From Bacillota bacterium (GTDB lineage: Bacteria > Bacillota > Clostridia > Acetivibrionales > DSM-1351), in contig JAEWMS010000065.1 of the NCBI GenBank assembly GCA_023393115.1, forward strand, positions 1-35,759: DNA of 35,759 nt, written 5' to 3'. Positions 31,844 through 35,759 of this stretch are shown here, one piece after another (the first letter of the stretch is position 1; each line of letters opens with the position of its first letter). Under the pieces are notes generated by a model that saw only the letters and a program-made list of their open reading frames with translations, did no database searches and was not told the DNA's origin. The translations under genes and the position numbers were made by a program.

Positions 31844-33019
31844 TTATAAAGCTAATTTATATATTTCATAAACGTCATCGGCTTTAAGCTCCTGGAAATT
31901 ACCCACATGGGTTCTTCCAACCATACATTTGTCTGCCATTTCGCGTAATCTTTCATCACCGATATTGACATGGGACAGCCTTATAGGCAAACCCATTCTT
32001 AAATACCAACCCTCAAGTCTTTCTATCATTTCAAAGATAATGCGGTCTTTGTCATCAAAGCTGTAATCCACATCAAATACTCTCATGGCAAATTGTACAA
32101 ATTTATCTTTATTCTGTTTGTACACATATTTCATCCAGGCCGGGAAGATTATTGACAAGCCCGCACCATGAGCTATATCATATGCTCCACTTATTTCATG
32201 CTCTATATCGTGGCTGCCCCAGTCACCTATTCTTCCTGTGTTTAAAAGGTTGTTATGAGCAACCGCCCCAGCCCACATTATTTCGGCTCTCGTATTGTAG
32301 TCATGGGGATTTTTTAAAGCCAAAGGTGCATTATTAAGTATTGTCCTGATATTAGCTTCAATTAGTCTGTCAGTAAAATCTACATTAGGTACTTGAGTAA
32401 AATACCTCTCCATCAGATGGGCCAGAATATCACTAGCTCCGCATGCAGTCTGGTATGCCGGTAAAGTATAACTGGTCTCAGGGTTTAATATAGCAAACTT
32501 AGGAATAATTAATTCTGTTCCTATGGAACGTTTAAGCCATCCTTCCTCATTTGTTATAACTGACGCTGTTGATGACTCGGAACCTGCAGCCGGTATTGTT
32601 AGTACAACTCCAACGGGAAGAACATCGGTCAGCTGGTTAAGCTTGGAATTATCCATATATAAATCCCATACATCTCCGTTGTAATTAACTCCAACAGCAA
32701 TTCCCTTAGCAGAGTCAATAACGCTACCTCCACCAACTGCCAGGATAAAATCTATATTGTTTTCCTTACAAAGCTTAATACCTTCCTTAACAAGACTTAA
32801 TCTCGGGTTAGGCACAACTCCTGACAGTTCAACAAAGAACAGCCCCTCTTCCTTAAGGGATTTAACAACTTTATCATAGACACCATTAGCTTTGATTGAA
32901 CCTCCGCCATAATGGAGCAATACTCTTTTACCATACCTGGAAACCTGTTTCCCTGTCTGTGACTCAGTATCCTTTCCGAAAATAATTCTAGCAGGATTGT
33001 AAAACTCAAAATTAATCAT
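31844..33019 (-). CDS. Iron-containing alcohol dehydrogenase (butanol dehydrogenase type)
   Basis: The 391-residue form starts at ATG 33019 behind GGAGGT. It belongs to the YqhD/BdhA branch of group III alcohol dehydrogenases. GGGSIKANGVYD (38-49) is the nucleotide-binding signature with the Ser that favours NADPH, GGGSVIDSAKGI follows, and metal ligands are Asp197, His201, His270 and His284. It reduces aldehydes to alcohols during fermentation. It is monocistronic, with no adhE or aldehyde dehydrogenase nearby. Confidence 0.94.
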   Translation of the reverse strand: MINFEFYNPARIIFGKDTESQTGKQVSRYGKRVLLHYGGGSIKANGVYDKVVKSLKEEGLFFVELSGVVPNPRLSLVKEGIKLCKENNIDFILAVGGGSVIDSAKGIAVGVNYNGDVWDLYMDNSKLNQLTDVLPVGVVLTIPAAGSESSTASVITNEEGWLKRSIGTELIIPKFAILNPETSYTLPAYQTACGASDILAHLMERYFTQVPNVDFTDRLIEANIRTILNNAPLALKNPHDYNTRAEIMWAGAVAHNNLLNTGRIGDWGSHDIEHEISGAYDIAHGAGLSIIFPAWMKYVYKQNKDKFVQFAMRVFDVDYSFDDKDRIIFEMIERLEGWYLRMGLPIRLSHVNIGDERLREMADKCMVGRTHVGNFQELKADDVYEIYKLAL

Positions 33020-33182
33020 AGTAACCTCCATCTTTGAACCGGTTGGCTATGTTCACCGGAACCATTCTTTTTATAGTAAATGTACATAGATTGTTGTGAA
33101 CTATTCTTTATTTACCACAGTACGCCTCATTGAAACAAAATAACAATTAATTATACAGCCTCTTGTTTGCCAACTATAATAT

Positions 33183-33812
33183 CTATATTTTATTAACTTT
33201 ATATAAAAATTTTTTGATATTCTCCTCCTCATCCTCCTGCTCCACTCCCAATCTGCCCATTCTGTCACAAAAGCCCAGCAGGGCTACTTCATTTATGTCT
33301 GTCTTCTTTTTCATTGTTCTGACATCTGCAAAAGGTAAATTGTTTATAACGAAAAGAATTTGCATATGCCATCTGACCAGTTCTGCGACCTTTTCTATAA
33401 ACACATTATCTTTTACATATTCAGCCAGAAATTTCCGTGCAAGGTCTGCTCCCACCTTATCGTGATCATAGGAGGTTATTCTTCCGTTTCTGATTTTAGT
33501 TGTATCCGGTTTTCCGATATCATGTAGTAAAGCAGCCCACATAAAGACTTTTGAATCTCCACTTATTTCTTTAACCTTGGCGGCTTCATCTACTACAAGC
33601 ATTGTATGATTCCAAACATTCCCTTCAGGATGGTGTTTCGGGGATTGTTCGGCTTTTTTGAGATTATTGATCATAACAAGAGGATACTGTTCAAACACAG
33701 AGGTCTGAGATACACTATTTAAGTAAACAGAAGGCTGTTTATCCTTAAGGAGATGTGTCTCTATTTCAGTAAACATTTTTATGTCGGTTGTTACATTCTG
33801 TTCGGTTATCAT
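33183..33812 (-). CDS. HD-domain phosphohydrolase
   Basis: I choose ATG 33812 (209 residues) behind GAGAAGAG; ATG 33860 would add 16 basic residues and has no clear ribosome binding site. The HD domain carries HHPEGNVWNHTMLVVD, LLHDIGKPDT and a distal RWHMQ/DRMGR. This arrangement resembles the HD part of tRNA nucleotidyltransferase-like and uncharacterised HDIG proteins, which cleave phosphate esters with a metal. A nucleotidyltransferase domain is absent, so the substrate is open. The start choice is uncertain. Confidence 0.85.
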   Translation of the reverse strand: MITEQNVTTDIKMFTEIETHLLKDKQPSVYLNSVSQTSVFEQYPLVMINNLKKAEQSPKHHPEGNVWNHTMLVVDEAAKVKEISGDSKVFMWAALLHDIGKPDTTKIRNGRITSYDHDKVGADLARKFLAEYVKDNVFIEKVAELVRWHMQILFVINNLPFADVRTMKKKTDINEVALLGFCDRMGRLGVEQEDEEENIKKFLYKVNKI

Positions 33813-33946
33813 CTTACTCTTCTCTCTTTTAGCGTATTTAGTAAGTAGTTTTCCTTTCATTAAATATATTATTCTCTTGATAAGTTATTAAAAATATGTA
33901 AAGTAAGATGTAAAGTAAGGCATAAAGCATACTACAATGAAATTCC

Positions 33947-35626
33947 CTATAACCAATTAGGTTTAAGTATCGCACCTTTATTTCCCGAAGATACCATGTG
34001 TGCATATCTTGCAAGATAACCGGTAGTAATTCTGGGTTCTCTTGGTACCCACTTTGCTCTCCGCTTTTCTAATTCCTCGTCACTGACAATAAAATTGATT
34101 TCATTGGCGTCTACATCAATTCTGATTATATCGCCTTCTTCAATTAGTGCGATATTACCTCCGACTGCCGCTTCGGGGGATACATGACCGATTGCTGTCC
34201 CTCTTGTTGCACCGCTAAATCTGCCGTCAGTGACAAGAGCTACCTCAGACCCAAGTCCCCGTCCAATTATGGCAGCAGTTGGATTTAACATTTCTCTCAT
34301 GCCTGGCCCGCCTTTTGGTCCTTCATACCTTATAACAACAACGTCACCAGAAACTATTTTGCCTGAATTAATTGCCTCTAACGCTTCTTCTTCACAGTCA
34401 AATACTCTTGCGGGGCCTTCATGTTTGTACATTTTAGGATCCATTGCGGAACGCTTGACAACACAGCAATTCGGGGCAAGATTCCCTTTTAGTACAGCAA
34501 TTCCTCCCGTACTGCTATACGGCCTGTCAACCGGTCGTATAACTTCAGTATTACAATTTAAGCAGCCCGTGATATTCTCAGCCACAGTCTTGCCTGTACA
34601 GGTAATCAGATCAGTTTTCAGCAACCCCAGCTTGTTAATTTCATTCATAACTGCATATATACCCCCTGCCTCATTCAGTTCTTCTATATATGTATCTCCG
34701 GCAGGTGCGATATGACATAGATTAGGCGTCATGGCACTAATAGTGTTAATCATATCCATATTAAGGTCAATGCCGCATTCGTGAGCAATGGCAGGCAGGT
34801 GCAGTATACTGTTGGTGCTGCATCCCAGAGCCATATCAATAGTCAAGGCATTCATAAAAGCCGCCTCAGTCAATATGTCTCTGGGTCGGATATCCTTGTG
34901 CAGCAGCTCCATTATTTGAATTCCTGTCTGCTTTGCCAGACGAATCCTTTCGGAATATACTGCCGGAATTGTACCATTTCCTTTAAGGGCCATTCCTAAA
35001 ACCTCTGTCAGGCAATTCATACTATTTGCAGTAAACATACCTGCACAGGAACCACAGGTAGGACAAGCCTTATTCTCAAATTCTGTCAGTTTTTCATTGG
35101 TTATATTACCTGCCTTACAGCTACTTACAGCCTCCGAGACAGTAGAATAACTTATTTTTGTTCCATCTACATTCCCAGCCAGCATTGGGCCACCGCTGAT
35201 AAAAATGGCTGGTACGTTAATTCTGGCTGCAGCCATCATCAACCCTGGAACATTCTTATCACAGTTCGGGACCATTACCAAAGCGTCAAAAGCATGTGCC
35301 ATAGCCATCGCTTCTGTTGAATCTGCAATCAGTTCCCTTGTGACAAGAGAATATTTCATACCTTGATGACCCATTGCCAGACCATCGCAGACAGCAATAG
35401 CAGGAAAAACAAGAGGTATGCCTCCGGCCATAGCTACTCCTAATTTCACAGCTTCAACTATTTTGTCCAAATTAATGTGTCCCGGAACAATATCGTTTTG
35501 AGAGCTTACGATACCAACAATAGGTTTTTTTATTTCCTCGTCAGTCAGTCCCAATGCTTTCAGTAGTGCGCGCTGTGGAGCGCTCGCCTTTAATGCATCA
35601 CTATTCATACCTACCTTTTTACTCAT
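33947..35626 (-). CDS. ilvD: Dihydroxy-acid dehydratase
   Basis: The 559-residue form starts at ATG 35626, with AAGGTG 6 bases upstream; the GTG at 35635 lies inside that ribosome binding site. It dehydrates dihydroxy acids to 2-keto acids in valine, isoleucine and leucine synthesis. Fe-S and Mg2+ signatures are PNCDKNVPG and CPTCGSCAGMFTANSMN, with GCSTN and TDGRFSGATRG downstream. The gene is near the usual length of about 555 residues. A short palindrome precedes the start, and a gene of unknown identity ends 49 bp upstream. Confidence 0.95.
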   Translation of the reverse strand: MSKKVGMNSDALKASAPQRALLKALGLTDEEIKKPIVGIVSSQNDIVPGHINLDKIVEAVKLGVAMAGGIPLVFPAIAVCDGLAMGHQGMKYSLVTRELIADSTEAMAMAHAFDALVMVPNCDKNVPGLMMAAARINVPAIFISGGPMLAGNVDGTKISYSTVSEAVSSCKAGNITNEKLTEFENKACPTCGSCAGMFTANSMNCLTEVLGMALKGNGTIPAVYSERIRLAKQTGIQIMELLHKDIRPRDILTEAAFMNALTIDMALGCSTNSILHLPAIAHECGIDLNMDMINTISAMTPNLCHIAPAGDTYIEELNEAGGIYAVMNEINKLGLLKTDLITCTGKTVAENITGCLNCNTEVIRPVDRPYSSTGGIAVLKGNLAPNCCVVKRSAMDPKMYKHEGPARVFDCEEEALEAINSGKIVSGDVVVIRYEGPKGGPGMREMLNPTAAIIGRGLGSEVALVTDGRFSGATRGTAIGHVSPEAAVGGNIALIEEGDIIRIDVDANEINFIVSDEELEKRRAKWVPREPRITTGYLARYAHMVSSGNKGAILKPNWL

Positions 35627-35639
35627 ATTAAACACCTTG

Positions 35640-35659
35640 TATAATGCAAATGCATTATA
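35640..35659. promoter_or_regulatory. Perfect 9-bp-arm palindrome upstream of ilvD
   Basis: TATAATGCA-AA-TGCATTATA spans 35640-35659, just outside the ilvD ribosome binding site and downstream of the preceding gene. Its centre TGCATTTGCA (minus strand) is shared with the hcp-region palindrome. It may be an operator or a short mRNA hairpin. Confidence 0.5.
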
Positions 35660-35675
35660 TTTTATTCCTTTCTTC

Positions 35676-35759
35676 TTAAATTTTATATAATGTACTCAGA
35701 CGCTGTGGTTTAGTTTGATCACCTATAGCTTTGACTATTTCTTTTGAGGCTCTAACCAC
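35676..35759 (-). CDS. 3' end of an unidentified gene
   Basis: The last 27 codons are in the window; the protein ends QTKPQRLSTLYKI and stops at 35676. A putative helical stretch (RASKEIVKAIGD) precedes the end. It runs in the same direction as ilvD, 49 bp upstream, and could be an upstream branched-chain amino-acid operon gene, but this fragment is too short to identify. Confidence 0.6.
   Translation of the reverse strand: MVRASKEIVKAIGDQTKPQRLSTLYKI

Overview
The window looks like chromosomal DNA of an anaerobic, low-GC Gram-positive bacterium of the class Clostridia. AT-rich spacers, strong AGGAGG-type ribosome binding sites, a class II-like hybrid cluster protein, an iron-type butanol dehydrogenase, AmmeMemoRadiSam genes and an intracellular GH43 glycosidase together suggest a plant-polysaccharide-degrading clostridium (Ruminiclostridium / Clostridium cellulolyticum type). 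That placement is inference from gene content, not from a database match.

Left end (1-3.9 kb): the 3' end of tRNA-Gln and a complete tRNA-Lys are followed by a terminator. A short accessory segment then ends in a decayed second copy of the 3' half of tRNA-Lys (1854-1903). This is the usual footprint of integration at a tRNA 3' end. The segment holds one intact orphan gene (alpha/alpha-toroid-like protein) and a methyltransferase stump. Just beyond the scar a second methyltransferase is cut off at the junction. A short-chain dehydrogenase and a frame-broken remnant of a GyrI-like effector-binding domain follow, so about 3.9 kb is visibly accessory and eroding.

Middle (3.9-19.5 kb): an aspartate/ornithine carbamoyltransferase paralogue with an altered carbamoyl-phosphate loop; an intracellular GH43 gene divergent from an AraC regulator; a MutS2 paralogue without the Smr nuclease domain, preceded by a folded leader; an independent, structured small transcription unit with an 11-codon ORF; a DUF4349 lipoprotein; a membrane-anchored beta-lactamase/PBP-like protein; tRNA-His; a small zinc-ribbon protein; aldose 1-epimerase; and a heterodimeric ABC exporter divergent from a second AraC regulator, with two direct repeats 21 bp apart at the exporter promoter.

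Right part (19.6-35.8 kb): a ZIP metal transporter, a secreted CAP-domain protein with a structured upstream region, a broken SH3-domain gene, MscL, hybrid cluster protein with a divergent Crp/Fnr regulator (nitrosative-stress pair), an SPFH/zinc-ribbon protein followed by a zinc-ribbon/TM2 protein, an AmmeMemoRadiSam pair (radical SAM plus fused MEMO1-AMMECR1), a two-component system, an iron-containing alcohol dehydrogenase, an HD-domain phosphohydrolase, ilvD, and the end of one more gene.

The most interesting items are the tRNA-Lys scar with gene stumps on both sides, the structured mutS2 leader and the adjacent small RNA/peptide unit, the AraC-exporter operator layout, and the asymmetric ATPase sites of the exporter. 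I did not find CRISPR arrays, transposases, integrases or rRNA genes.
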